A stretch of DNA of 8,815 nt from Alistipes sp. CAG:268 (GCA_000434235.1 FR892016.1:37309-46123), one strand, 5' to 3'. Counted from the stretch's first letter, positions 1 through 6,717 are shown. Notes: generated from the sequence alone by a model not told the origin. Translations and numbers: made by a program.

Positions 1-1
1 G

Positions 2-406
2 CTCGAACCCAATCTGGGCATCGTCGAGGTTCGCGACCACAAGTCGTTCGTCATGGCCGACATCCCCGGCATCATCGAGGGGGCGCACGAGGGCCGCGGC
101 CTGGGCACGCGCTTCCTGCGCCACATCGAGCGCAACTCCGTGCTGCTGTTCATGATTCCGGCCGACAGCGACGACATCCGCCGCGACTACGACATCCTGC
201 TGGGCGAGCTGACGCAGTACAACCCCGAGCTGCTGGACAAGGAGCGGCTGCTGGCCGTCACCAAGTGCGACATGCTCGACGACGGGCTGCTCGAGGAGCT
301 GCGCGCACACCTGCCCGAGGGCATTCCCTCGGTCTTCATCTCTTCGGTCTCGGGGTTGAACATCGCGCGCCTGAAGGACATGCTTTGGGAGGCGCTGCAG
401 CGTTAG
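2..406 (+). CDS. obg: Obg family GTPase, C-terminal part (5' end outside window)
   Basis: This is the last 134 residues of an Obg/CgtA GTPase, which in bacteria binds the 50S subunit and acts in ribosome assembly and the stringent response. The reading frame is open from base 2 and ends at TAG 404-406. Visible parts are the switch region (LEPNLGIV), the G3 motif DIPG followed by [12 protein letters not shown], and the very conserved RFLRHIER. The G4 motif is TKCD (the family usually has NKxD or TKxD) and the G5 region is SSVSG. The N-terminal glycine-rich Obg fold and the P-loop lie upstream of the window. The protein stops right after the G domain, so it has none of the C-terminal extensions (OCT domain or acidic tail) found in some other phyla. 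Its stop codon overlaps the stop of the convergent lipoprotein gene. The family call is very secure; the gene is incomplete only because of the window edge. Confidence 0.95.
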   Translation, partial: LEPNLGIVEVRDHKSFVMADIPGIIEGAHEGRGLGTRFLRHIERNSVLLFMIPADSDDIRRDYDILLGELTQYNPELLDKERLLAVTKCDMLDDGLLEELRAHLPEGIPSVFISSVSGLNIARLKDMLWEALQR

Positions 407-1221
407 GGGAACAGCAGGTCGCGGTTGGTGACGCGGAGCGAGTATTTGCCGCTGAAGCAGTCCACCACGCCATACAGGGAGCCTCTTCCTTCGGGGAGAG
501 GCTCCTTTGCGTAGGAGCAGCTCCCGAGCGTGCGCACGGCGAGCGTGTTGCCCTGCTCGTCCACGATCGTCCGCTCGGTGGTCACCGTCCGCCCCGTTTC
601 GGGGTCGGTGTCGCACCACGTCGCGCCGCTCTCGACGAAGCGCACGCCGTCGATCCGCACCCGGGTATCGACGAGCCCGGGTCCGATTCCGTCGATGGTC
701 ACCGTCCGGGCCGTGTGGCGCTCCTCGCCGGGCGGCTCTACCGTGAGGTATCGGCCCGTCTCCTCCGCCGGAATCCCCTCGGCTCCCTGCTCTCCGGCGC
801 CGATGCCGATCCCGACCTTTCCGCCGTAGGCGCAGAGCCGCAGCCCCGCGCCGTGCAGCGTGGCCACATACCCGAAGGGAAATTCGGCGGCCGTACCCGT
901 CTGATCGACGGCCACGGTGATTCCGCCCGTCTCGTCCTCCAGAACGATGGATTTGTAGAACTCCCCGTAGCGGTCGTTCGCGGTGATGAACCCGCGGACG
1001 GTGATCTCGCGGGTCACCAGCCGGCTTTCGGCCCCGTCGCACAGGGATTTGAGGTAGGCGATCGTGTGCCGCACGGGCTGCTCCTCCCGGGGGCGCGGCT
1101 CCGTGGCCCGGTCGCACCCCGCCGCGGCGAGCATACCGGCTGCCGCCAGCACCCCGACCGCTCTTCGGGCGGACGCACCGCTCCTTGCGGCCTTACGGCA
1201 TCGGTCGGCAGTCGTTTTCAT
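403..1221 (-). CDS. DUF5689-type lipoprotein (downstream paralogue), 272 aa
   Basis: Predicted envelope lipoprotein. The n-region is long and basic (residues 1-20), then a hydrophobic stretch leads to a lipobox ending AAGC with the lipid-modified Cys at 36. The mature part matches the DUF5689 style found in Bacteroidota: [11 protein letters not shown] (53-63), a strand with [16 protein letters not shown] (76-91), then LEDETGGI (94-101). This resembles an OB-like beta domain, but no biochemical function is known for the family. A second beta-rich half (about 170-272) contains four cysteines, at 203, 235 and 255 plus the earlier 130, which could form disulfides. The ATG at 1221 is preferred because it precedes the whole signal peptide; the frame continues upstream but only as a shadow of the previous gene. 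It overlaps that gene by 29 nt, which suggests translational coupling in the serB operon. The stop TAA at 403-405 overlaps the obg stop. Confidence 0.8.
   Translation of the reverse strand: MKTTADRCRKAARSGASARRAVGVLAAAGMLAAAGCDRATEPRPREEQPVRHTIAYLKSLCDGAESRLVTREITVRGFITANDRYGEFYKSIVLEDETGGITVAVDQTGTAAEFPFGYVATLHGAGLRLCAYGGKVGIGIGAGEQGAEGIPAEETGRYLTVEPPGEERHTARTVTIDGIGPGLVDTRVRIDGVRFVESGATWCDTDPETGRTVTTERTIVDEQGNTLAVRTLGSCSYAKEPLPEGRGSLYGVVDCFSGKYSLRVTNRDLLFP
478..508 (+). terminator. Candidate obg terminator: 12-bp stem with TTCG loop, inside the antisense lipoprotein gene
   Basis: Read on the plus strand, bases 478-489 pair with 494-505 (one G:U pair) around a C(TTCG)G tetraloop, an unusually stable RNA loop. 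A short TTT follows at 506-508. The hairpin starts about 70 nt after the obg stop and lies within codons 239-248 of the convergent DUF5689 gene. There is no other good plus-strand hairpin nearby. The T-run is short, so termination here is an inference from the stem and its position. Confidence 0.5.
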
Positions 1222-1963
1222 CGCGCAGTTTGAGTATGTACTCCTTCCCGTCGAGCTGGAGAATCCCCGTGAGCGTAACCGCTCCGACCGGAACCTCCTC
1301 TTCGGCGAAGTCGGCATAGGTGCGCACATAGGTGCGTATCTCCCGACCTTCGGCATCAGTGAAGCGCTTGTATCCGGCCCATTGCGACGGAGCGAGCTCT
1401 TCGGGCTCGTAGCGCAGCTCCTCGATCCGTACCAGCGTGCCGCACATGCGGGGCTCCAGCCCGCCGATCGTCCGCAGCGTCGGTTCCGGCTCCTTCACCT
1501 CGCCGCCGCAACGGGCCAATACCCGGTCGAGTGCCGCCTGCGAGCCGATGTAGTCGGTGGCGTAGCTGCTCCCGGGCGCGGGCATCCGCCCCGCCTGGAG
1601 CACCCCGCGGCTCTCGCCGACGGCCAGCTGCCTGAGGCGCAGCACGACACGGCACCCCCGCGGATAGTCGTTGTGCAGGTGGTCCGTCCCGGTCATGATC
1701 TCGATCGCCGCGCCCTGCTCCTCGATGCAGAGCGAGCGGTAGAAGTTGCCTCGTGTATCGTCGGATGTAACTACGCCCTCGACGACGATGTCTCCCGTCA
1801 CCTCGAACGTCTCCCCGGCATACCGCTCCCGCAGGGCGGCGATGTGCTCGGTCGGCGTCCACGGCACCTGCTCCGCCCCGGGCTGCCCGAAGCGGGAGTC
1901 GTAACAGCCGGCCGCAACTGCAGCCGCCGCGACGATCCCGAGCCACCGCATCCGCCGCCTCAT
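1193..1963 (-). CDS. DUF5689-type lipoprotein (upstream paralogue), 256 aa
   Basis: Predicted lipoprotein with a short basic start (MRRRMRW), a hydrophobic core and a lipobox AAGC with Cys20. The mature part follows the DUF5689 pattern: HIAALRERYAG (40-50), DIVVEGVVTSDDTRGNFYRS (58-77), then EEQGAAIEI (81-89). The DETGG motif of its neighbour has diverged to EEQGAA. The C-terminal half (about 170-250) is beta-rich and ends in [14 protein letters not shown]. The start at 1963 is chosen because its ATG overlaps the serB TGA as ATGA (1960-1963), the usual sign of coupled translation; M5 (1951) is possible. It is a paralogue of the next gene, judged from shared order of motifs rather than high identity. 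The function is unknown. The serB linkage is positional only and does not prove a role in serine metabolism. Confidence 0.8.
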   Translation of the reverse strand: MRRRMRWLGIVAAAAVAAGCYDSRFGQPGAEQVPWTPTEHIAALRERYAGETFEVTGDIVVEGVVTSDDTRGNFYRSLCIEEQGAAIEIMTGTDHLHNDYPRGCRVVLRLRQLAVGESRGVLQAGRMPAPGSSYATDYIGSQAALDRVLARCGGEVKEPEPTLRTIGGLEPRMCGTLVRIEELRYEPEELAPSQWAGYKRFTDAEGREIRTYVRTYADFAEEEVPVGAVTLTGILQLDGKEYILKLRDENDCRPMP

Positions 1964-3198
1964 TCCTCGATGCGCGAATCCTTCAGTCCGAGGAAATAGA
2001 GTATTCCGTCGAGTCCGATCGTCGAGATCGACTGCCGGGCCGTGGCCTTGACCTTGGGTTTGGCGTGAAAGGCGATTCCGAGACCTGCGAGGTTGAGCAT
2101 CGGCAGGTCGTTCGCCCCGTCGCCGACGGCCACCGACTGCGCGATGTTGATCGCCTCGAACTGGCAGAGCAGGCGGAGGAGTTCGGCCTTGCGGCGCCCG
2201 TCCACGATCTCGCCGACGTAGCGTCCGGTGAGCTTGCCCTCCTCGATCTCGAGCTCGTTGGCGTAGACGTAGTCGAACCCGTATTTCTGGCGGAGGTAGT
2301 TCCCGAAGTAGGTGAAGCCGCCGGAGAGGATCGCCGTCTTGTATCCCACGCGCTTGAGCACGGTCATCATGCGTTCGAGTCCCTCGGTGATGGGCAGCGA
2401 GCGTGCAATCTCCTCCATGACCGAGACGTCGAGTCCGCGCAGGAGTCCGACCCGCCGGGTGAAGCTCTCGCGGAAGTCGATCTCGCCGCGCATGGCGCTG
2501 GCCGTGATCTCGCGCACCTGCGGCCCGACGCCGGCCCTTTCGGCCAGCTCGTCGATCACCTCCGTCTCGATGAGCGTCGAGTCCATGTCGAAGCAGATCA
2601 GGCGCCGGCTGCGGCGGTAGATGTCGTCCTTCTGGAAGGAGACGTCGAGCCCCTGGTCCGAGAGGTTCATGAACCCCTCCTGCATCGTGCTGCGCTCCTC
2701 GTCGGTGAGCGATCCGCGCACCGAGAGCTCGATGCACGAGCGGGCCCGGCGGTCCTCCTCGCGCAGGGGCACGCGGCCCGTCAGGCGCTTGATGGCGTCG
2801 ATGTTCAGCCCGTGTTCGGCCACGACCTTCGTCACCTCGGCGATGTGGCGTGCGGTCACCGTGCGCCCGAGCAGGGTGATGATGTAGCGGTTCTTGCCCT
2901 GGCGGCTGACCCAGTCTTCGTACTGCTCGGCCGAGATGGGGGTGAAGCGGATCATCACACCCAACTCCGAAGCCTTGAAGAGCAGCTCCTTCATGATGTT
3001 TCCCGACTTGTCGGGGGTCGTGCGGATGAGGATTCCGAGCGTGAGCGACTGGTGGATGTTGGCCTGTCCGATGTCGAGGATCGAGGCGTCATATCGTGCG
3101 AGGATCTCGGTCAGCGAGGAGGTCATTCCGGGCTTGTCCGCACCGGAGATGTTGATCTGTATGATCTCTACTTGGTTCAGCGGCTGCATGGTGCTCAT
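1960..3198 (-). CDS. serB: Phosphoserine phosphatase SerB with N-terminal ACT domains, 412 aa
   Basis: It removes the phosphate from O-phospho-L-serine in the last step of serine synthesis, in the cytoplasm. Residues about 8-85 and 103-190 look like two ACT-type regulatory domains (for example QINISGADKPGMTSSLTEIL and RYIITLLGRTVTARHIAEV). The HAD phosphatase core follows: motif I DMDST at 204-208 with the nucleophile Asp204 and acid/base Asp206, motif II SGG at 292-294, Lys337 in GRRKAE, and motif III GDGAND at 359-364. All catalytic residues are present. The length is greater than single-domain SerB because of the ACT region, as in other long SerB proteins. The ATG at 3198 sits about 20 nt below a promoter-like site; M4 (3189) is an alternative. 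It is the first gene of an operon with two DUF5689 lipoproteins. ACT domains suggest amino-acid feedback, but the ligand is not shown. Confidence 0.95.
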   Translation of the reverse strand: MSTMQPLNQVEIIQINISGADKPGMTSSLTEILARYDASILDIGQANIHQSLTLGILIRTTPDKSGNIMKELLFKASELGVMIRFTPISAEQYEDWVSRQGKNRYIITLLGRTVTARHIAEVTKVVAEHGLNIDAIKRLTGRVPLREEDRRARSCIELSVRGSLTDEERSTMQEGFMNLSDQGLDVSFQKDDIYRRSRRLICFDMDSTLIETEVIDELAERAGVGPQVREITASAMRGEIDFRESFTRRVGLLRGLDVSVMEEIARSLPITEGLERMMTVLKRVGYKTAILSGGFTYFGNYLRQKYGFDYVYANELEIEEGKLTGRYVGEIVDGRRKAELLRLLCQFEAINIAQSVAVGDGANDLPMLNLAGLGIAFHAKPKVKATARQSISTIGLDGILYFLGLKDSRIEE

Positions 3199-3224
3199 TT
3201 CGTTTAAATGTCGTAAAATATGGA

Positions 3225-3232
3225 CAAAGTTA
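3225..3232 (-). promoter_or_regulatory. Bacteroidota-type -7 element for serB operon
   Basis: On the minus strand these bases read TAACTTTG, an exact fit to the Bacteroidota -7 consensus TAnnTTTG. They are 26 nt before the serB ATG in an AT-rich gap. No convincing TTTG is present at the -33 distance, so this is a one-box match. Confidence 0.5.
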
Positions 3233-3253
3233 ATAAAATCTCCATTTTTTGGC

Positions 3254-3261
3254 TATTTTTG
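3254..3261 (+). promoter_or_regulatory. Bacteroidota-type -7 element for mscS-DUF5606
   Basis: The bases TATTTTTG fit TAnnTTTG exactly and lie 26 nt before the ATG of the channel gene. The expected -33 region falls on the opposite-facing serB -7 box, so the two divergent promoters would share the same short stretch. A clear -33 TTTG is not seen. Confidence 0.55.
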
Positions 3262-3287
3262 CCGAGTAAACCGTATGTGAAACGAAC

Positions 3288-4235
3288 ATGAATTTGCTGA
3301 CCTCCCTGTTTTCGCCGCTCTTTGCGGCCGCTGATGAGGCTGCGCCGCTGATCGTTCCCGACAGCGTCCAGAAGGCCAACTTCGCCGAGGCCGTGCGCCG
3401 GCTGGCCAACCTGGATATCGATTCGCTGTTGCGCAGCCTGCTCTCGGAGTCGATCTGGATCGTGGTGAAGATCCTCATCGCGCTGGCCATCTATTTCATC
3501 GGGCGCTGGATCGTGCGGCGTCTGATCCGCTTCCTCGATGCGATCTGCGAGCGGCGCCAGGTCGATATCTCGCTGCGTTCGTTCCTGCGCAATACGGTCC
3601 GCGTGGTCTTCATGCTGCTGCTGGTACTCATCGTGGTCTCGACTTTGGGCGTCAATGTCACGTCGCTCATCGCCGTCTTCTCGGCCGCCACTCTGGCCAT
3701 CGGTATGGCCCTGAGCGGCACGGCGCAGAACTTCGCCGGCGGGGTGATGATCCTGCTGATGAAGCCCTACCGCGTGGGCGACTACATCTCGGCCCAGGGC
3801 CAGTCGGGCACGGTGCGCGAGATCAAGCTCTTCTCGACGGTCATCACTACGGTGGACAACCAGACGATCTACATCCCCAACAACTCGATCGCCACGGCCA
3901 TCATCGACAACTACTCGACGGCCGACCTGCGGCGTGTGGACTGGACGGTCGGCATCTCCTACGGCGATGACGTCGATGCGGCGCGGCAGGCCATCTTGGC
4001 GATGTTCTCCGCCGATGCGCGCATCCTGCGCGAACCCGAGGCTCCGGCTTCGGCCGTGGTGTGGGTCGGAGCGCTCGCCGACAGTTCGGTGAACCTCACC
4101 GTCCGTGCATGGACGCGCAATGCGGACTATTGGAACGTCTATTTCGAATACAACGAACGCTTCTACAAGGAGCTTCCCGCCGCGGGCATCAACTTCCCGT
4201 TCCCGCAGATGGACGTCCACCTGAAGAAGGAGTAA
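3288..4235 (+). CDS. MscS-type small-conductance mechanosensitive channel, 315 aa
   Basis: Inner-membrane channel that opens under membrane tension and releases solutes after osmotic downshock. Three membrane segments are visible: about 55-75, about 102-120, and a pore helix about 124-156. The pore helix has the Gly/Ala-rich face of the family (SAATLAIGMALSGTAQNFAGG). The MscS beta domain follows with MKPYRVGDYI (158-167), GTVREIKLFST (174-184) and IYIPNNSI (194-201). The alpha/beta domain ends in the typical INFPFPQMDVHL (301-312). The length is close to the E. coli MscS size (286 aa) with a short N-terminal extension of about 50 residues. The ATG at 3288 follows a -7 box at a normal distance. 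It is followed 29 nt later by the DUF5606 gene and is probably co-transcribed with it. The family is certain; which paralogue of MscS it is cannot be told. Confidence 0.93.
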   Translation: MNLLTSLFSPLFAAADEAAPLIVPDSVQKANFAEAVRRLANLDIDSLLRSLLSESIWIVVKILIALAIYFIGRWIVRRLIRFLDAICERRQVDISLRSFLRNTVRVVFMLLLVLIVVSTLGVNVTSLIAVFSAATLAIGMALSGTAQNFAGGVMILLMKPYRVGDYISAQGQSGTVREIKLFSTVITTVDNQTIYIPNNSIATAIIDNYSTADLRRVDWTVGISYGDDVDAARQAILAMFSADARILREPEAPASAVVWVGALADSSVNLTVRAWTRNADYWNVYFEYNERFYKELPAAGINFPFPQMDVHLKKE

Positions 4236-4264
4236 CCATTAACCCAAAGATATTTTTACAGACT

Positions 4265-4693
4265 ATGGAACTGAGAGAGATTCTTGCGATTTCGGGACAG
4301 CCCGGGCTTTATAAATACGTGGCGCAATCGATGCGCGGCGTGATCGTCGAGTCGTTGATCGACGGCCGCCGGATGAATGCCTCGGCCACGGCCAAGGTGA
4401 GCGCGCTGTCCGAGATTTCGATGTTCACCGAGGGCGACGACATCGCTCTGGCCGATGTCTTCACGCGCATCTATGCCCACACGGGCGGCAAGGAGGCCAT
4501 CGACCCGAAGGAGACGCCCGAGCACCTGAAGGCCTACTTCGCCGAGGTGCTTCCGGAGTACGACCGCGACCGCGTCCATGTTTCCGACATGAAGAAATGC
4601 TTCTCGTGGTACAACATCCTGGTGCGTGCCGGCTTCACGGAGTTCAAGACCGCACCGGACGAGGCCTCCGGCGAGGCTCCTGCCGAGGCCTGA
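4265..4693 (+). CDS. DUF5606 family cytoplasmic protein, 142 aa
   Basis: Small soluble protein with no signal peptide or membrane segment, conserved in Bacteroidota and of unknown function. Residues 3-60 match the DUF5606 style: ILAISGQPGLYKYVAQS, then GVIVESLIDGRRM and the end KVSALSEISMFTEGDD. This resembles a small beta barrel of the SH3/KOW kind (inference). Residues about 60-125 form a helical second domain (HLKAYFAEVLPEYDRDRVHV, then MKKCFSWYNILVRAG), the part databases treat as a companion domain (DUF6852, from memory). The tail 130-142 is Ala/Glu/Pro-rich and probably disordered. The ATG at 4265 begins exactly at the conserved domain; the frame runs further upstream inside the channel gene but that part is a shadow. 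The gap to the channel gene is 29 nt and a terminator follows, so it is the last gene of a two-gene unit. Confidence 0.85.
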   Translation: MELREILAISGQPGLYKYVAQSMRGVIVESLIDGRRMNASATAKVSALSEISMFTEGDDIALADVFTRIYAHTGGKEAIDPKETPEHLKAYFAEVLPEYDRDRVHVSDMKKCFSWYNILVRAGFTEFKTAPDEASGEAPAEA

Positions 4694-4711
4694 TCCGCCG
4701 TGCCCGATCCG

Positions 4712-4733
4712 CTGCCTGGCCTCTGCCGGGCAG
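4712..4733 (+). repeat. Inverted repeat before the terminator
   Basis: Bases 4712-4720 pair with 4725-4733 (nine pairs, one G:U) around a CTCT loop. There is no T-run after it. It stands 9 nt before the intrinsic terminator and may stabilise the 3' end of the mscS-DUF5606 transcript. Confidence 0.45.
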
Positions 4734-4742
4734 GCAAGACCT

Positions 4743-4772
4743 CCCGACCCGCTCCGGGTCGGGATTTTTTTT
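4743..4772 (+). terminator. Intrinsic terminator of the mscS-DUF5606 unit
   Basis: Perfect 8-bp GC-rich stem, CCCGACCC (4743-4750) with GGGTCGGG (4756-4763), loop GCTCC, followed after one A by eight T (4765-4772). This is a textbook Rho-independent terminator. It lies 49 nt after the DUF5606 stop and ahead of the mgsA promoter, so mgsA is a separate transcription unit. Confidence 0.9.
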
Positions 4773-4815
4773 GTCCTCCGGGCTGCTCCGGAGTCCGTTT
4801 TCCGGCGAATTGTAC

Positions 4816-4823
4816 TATTTTTG
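4816..4823 (+). promoter_or_regulatory. Bacteroidota-type -7 element for mgsA
   Basis: TATTTTTG fits TAnnTTTG exactly. It lies 20 nt before the mgsA ATG and 43 nt after the preceding terminator. It is the same octamer as the mscS -7 box. The -33 region has only a T-rich stretch (4798-4801), not a clean TTTG. Confidence 0.55.
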
Positions 4824-4843
4824 CGGAACAGGAACAAAACATC

Positions 4844-5341
4844 ATGTCGATTATGGATCGGAAGACGAAAGTGCTGGCTCTGGTAGCCCACGACAACATG
4901 AAACGCGACCTGGCCGAATGGGTCGAATGGAATTGTGCGAAATTGAGTGCACACCATCTGGTGTGCACCGGGACGACGGGCAAGATGGTCGAGCGGACGC
5001 TGCGCGACCACCGGGGAGAGCACGATTTGAACACGCTGCCGCATCCCGAACTCCAGATCACGCTACTCAAGTCGGGCCCGCTGGGCGGTGACCAGCAGCT
5101 GGGTTCGCTCATTGCCGACGGACGCATCGACGCGCTAATCTTCTTCTGGGACCCGATGTCGGCGCAGCCCCACGATGTCGATGTCAAGGCCCTCCTGCGC
5201 CTGGCGACGCTCTATAATGTGCCGACGGCCGTCAATCGTTCGACGGCCGACTTCCTGATCTCCTCGCCCCTTTTCGAGGACGAGGATTACAAACCCGTCG
5301 TGAAGGACTACAAGGCCTACATCGAGCGGGTGCTGAAGTAA
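4844..5341 (+). CDS. mgsA: Methylglyoxal synthase, 165 aa
   Basis: It converts dihydroxyacetone phosphate to methylglyoxal and phosphate, a glycolytic bypass used when sugar phosphates build up; it acts in the cytoplasm as a homohexamer in known cases. The family signatures are complete: VAHDNMK (14-20), TGTTGK (42-47), SGPLGGDQQLG (77-87) with the catalytic Asp83, FFWDP (100-104), then QPHDVDVKALLRLA (108-121) with His110 and Asp113, and NRSTADFL (131-138). These match E. coli Asp71, His98 and Asp101. About 15 residues are inserted between TGTTG and SGP compared with the E. coli enzyme. The ATG at 4844 is chosen because it follows the promoter-like box at a normal distance and starts just before the conserved domain. 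M4 (4853) is possible. Upstream codons in this frame overlap the terminator and are not coding. Confidence 0.95.
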   Translation: MSIMDRKTKVLALVAHDNMKRDLAEWVEWNCAKLSAHHLVCTGTTGKMVERTLRDHRGEHDLNTLPHPELQITLLKSGPLGGDQQLGSLIADGRIDALIFFWDPMSAQPHDVDVKALLRLATLYNVPTAVNRSTADFLISSPLFEDEDYKPVVKDYKAYIERVLK

Positions 5342-5362
5342 CGGCCGCATGGTGGGGCCGAC

Positions 5363-5378
5363 GCCCGGGCTTCCGGGC
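5363..5378. repeat. Small inverted repeat after mgsA
   Basis: GCCCGG (5363-5368) and CCGGGC (5373-5378) flank a four-base GCTT loop. No T-run follows. It sits between the mgsA stop and the long palindrome and may be part of the same 3' end structure. Confidence 0.35.
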
Positions 5379-5384
5379 TCCCGC

Positions 5385-5428
5385 AAGACGAAACGGCACC
5401 GTGCAGCTGCACGGTGCCGTTTCGTCTT
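5385..5428. terminator. 44-bp perfect palindrome, probable bidirectional terminator between mgsA and dusB
   Basis: Bases 5385-5406 are the exact reverse complement of 5407-5428, giving a 22-bp perfect arm on each side with no spacer; as RNA it would form a long hairpin on either strand. The outer stem is A/T-richer (AAGACGAAAC with GTTTCGTCTT), so each 3' arm ends T-rich, as in overlapping bidirectional terminators. It starts 43 nt after the mgsA stop and 16 nt after the dusB stop, serving two convergent genes. No long T-run follows on either side. Confidence 0.75.
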
Positions 5429-5444
5429 TGTATCGCGTTTCGGG

Positions 5445-6467
5445 TTACAGATCGTGCGAGAGGGGAGCGGGCACCGCCTCCGAGAGGTCGTATCCTCCCC
5501 AGCGCTCGGCCACGCAGTCGAGCGTGGCGAAAAGTTCGTCGATGTCGAGTGACGTGACCAGCTTCAGACGCGTCTCCTTGAAATTCGGCAACCCCTTGAA
5601 GTAGTTGGTCAGATGACGCCGCATTTCGAGAATGCCGACATGCTCTCCTTTGATCTCCAGCGATTTGTGCAGATGCTCCTTGGCGATCTCCACCCGTTCG
5701 ACGACCGACGGCTGGGGCATCACCTCGCCCGTCGCGAGGTAGTGCTTCACCTCGCGGAAGATCCACGGCCGGCCGTAGGTTGCGCGGCCGATCATCACGC
5801 CGTCCACACCGTACCGGTCGAACATCTCTTTGGCCTTGGGCCCCGAATCGACGTCGCCGTTGCCGATGATTGGGATCCGGATCTGCGGGTTGTTCTTCAC
5901 GCGCCCGATCAGGGTCCAGTCCGCTTCGCCGCGGTACATCTGGGCCCGCGTGCGGCCGTGGATCGTGAGCGCGGCGATGCCGACATCCTGCAGGCGGAGC
6001 GCAATCTCCTCGATGTTCTTCGACTCCTCGTCCCAGCCCAGCCGGGTCTTCACCGTCACGGGTTTCTTCACGGCGCGGACGATCTGCCGCGTCATCTCGA
6101 CCATCAGCGGTACGTCGCGCATCATTCCCGACCCGGCCCCGCGTCCGGCGATCTTCTTCACCGGGCAGCCGAAGTTGATGTCGATGATGTCCGGTCCGGC
6201 GGCTTCGGCCATCCGGGCGGCCTCGACCATCGGCTCGATCAGGTGCCCGTAGATCTGTATGCCGACGGGCCGTTCCGCATCGTCGATCTCGAGTTTCTTG
6301 AGCGACTTCGCGGCGTCGCGTATGAGTCCGTCCGAGGAGATGAATTCGGTGTATACCACGTCGGCCCCGAACCGTTTGCACATGTAGCGGAACGAGGGGT
6401 CCGTGACGTCCTCCATGGGGGCGAGCAGCAGGGGCTTTTCGCCCAGGTCGATATCTGCGATTTTCAT
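5445..6467 (-). CDS. dusB: tRNA-dihydrouridine synthase (DusB type), 340 aa
   Basis: FMN-dependent enzyme that reduces uridine to dihydrouridine in the tRNA D-loop using NAD(P)H. The TIM-barrel signatures are all present: LLLAPMEDVTDPSFR (13-27), VVYTEFISSDGLIR (37-50), and DINFGCP (96-102) with the catalytic Cys101. Further along are VTVKTRLGW (137-145) with FMN-binding Lys140, IHGRTRAQMY (169-178) with His170, IIGNGDV (200-206), and MIGRATYGRPWIF (225-237). A helical tRNA-binding C-terminal domain follows (about 250-330). The length is typical for DusB. The ATG at 6467 is chosen because MKIADIDLGE leads straight into the barrel and a -7 box lies 33 nt upstream; 92 further open codons upstream cover the promoter and a terminator and show no conserved protein. 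The Dus subgroup (B) is judged from overall style, so the family is certain and the letter less so. Confidence 0.93.
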   Translation of the reverse strand: MKIADIDLGEKPLLLAPMEDVTDPSFRYMCKRFGADVVYTEFISSDGLIRDAAKSLKKLEIDDAERPVGIQIYGHLIEPMVEAARMAEAAGPDIIDINFGCPVKKIAGRGAGSGMMRDVPLMVEMTRQIVRAVKKPVTVKTRLGWDEESKNIEEIALRLQDVGIAALTIHGRTRAQMYRGEADWTLIGRVKNNPQIRIPIIGNGDVDSGPKAKEMFDRYGVDGVMIGRATYGRPWIFREVKHYLATGEVMPQPSVVERVEIAKEHLHKSLEIKGEHVGILEMRRHLTNYFKGLPNFKETRLKLVTSLDIDELFATLDCVAERWGGYDLSEAVPAPLSHDL

Positions 6468-6500
6468 AGGGCAGGGTAGTGTGCGCCTTGATGCGCGGGG

Positions 6501-6508
6501 CAAAGATA
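6501..6508 (-). promoter_or_regulatory. Bacteroidota-type -7 element for dusB
   Basis: On the minus strand the bases read TATCTTTG, an exact TAnnTTTG match, 33 nt before the dusB ATG. Immediately upstream is a run of seven T then G (6518-6511). A TTTG at the normal -33 distance is not present. The rest of the gap (6509-6650) holds no gene that I can support. Confidence 0.55.
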
Positions 6509-6650
6509 CGCAAAAAAACGCCACGCACCGCATTCCGCCTCCTTTGCCTTCTCCCTCCGGGTTCCGCCAGACCGCGTTCCCGCCCTTCGTCCCGTCTGCC
6601 CGGCCTTGCCGCCAGCCTTTCCCCGGCACCCTCCGGCCGTGTGGAAAACG

Positions 6651-6686
6651 GAAAAACGAAGGCGGAGGGCCCGAAGACCCTCCGCC
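6651..6686 (-). terminator. Intrinsic terminator of the susD-ThuA operon
   Basis: Read on the minus strand, a perfect 9-bp stem GGCGGAGGG (6686-6678) with CCCTCCGCC (6669-6661) encloses an 8-nt loop and is followed by TTCGTTTTTC. It lies 31 nt after the stop of the ThuA/DsbD-alpha gene. The T-run is interrupted but good. Confidence 0.8.
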
Positions 6687-6717
6687 GTTTCCCGTGTTTG
6701 CCGCTGCCTGCGGCCCG

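Noticed and set aside
265..1233. A 322-codon plus-strand open frame opposite the DUF5689 gene
   Set aside because: Arg/Ala/Gly-rich low-complexity translation, overlapping the obg end out of frame; an antisense shadow.
1964..2737. Upstream extension of the first DUF5689 gene by 258 codons inside serB
   Set aside because: It is an out-of-frame shadow of serB; the ATGA overlap at 1960-1963 and the signal peptide fix the start at 1963.
2065..3207. A 380-codon plus-strand open frame opposite serB
   Set aside because: Antisense to a gene with all catalytic motifs intact; the translation looks like no protein family.
4700..4843. Upstream extension of mgsA by 48 codons
   Set aside because: It includes an intrinsic terminator and a promoter-like box; the conserved enzyme starts at 4844.
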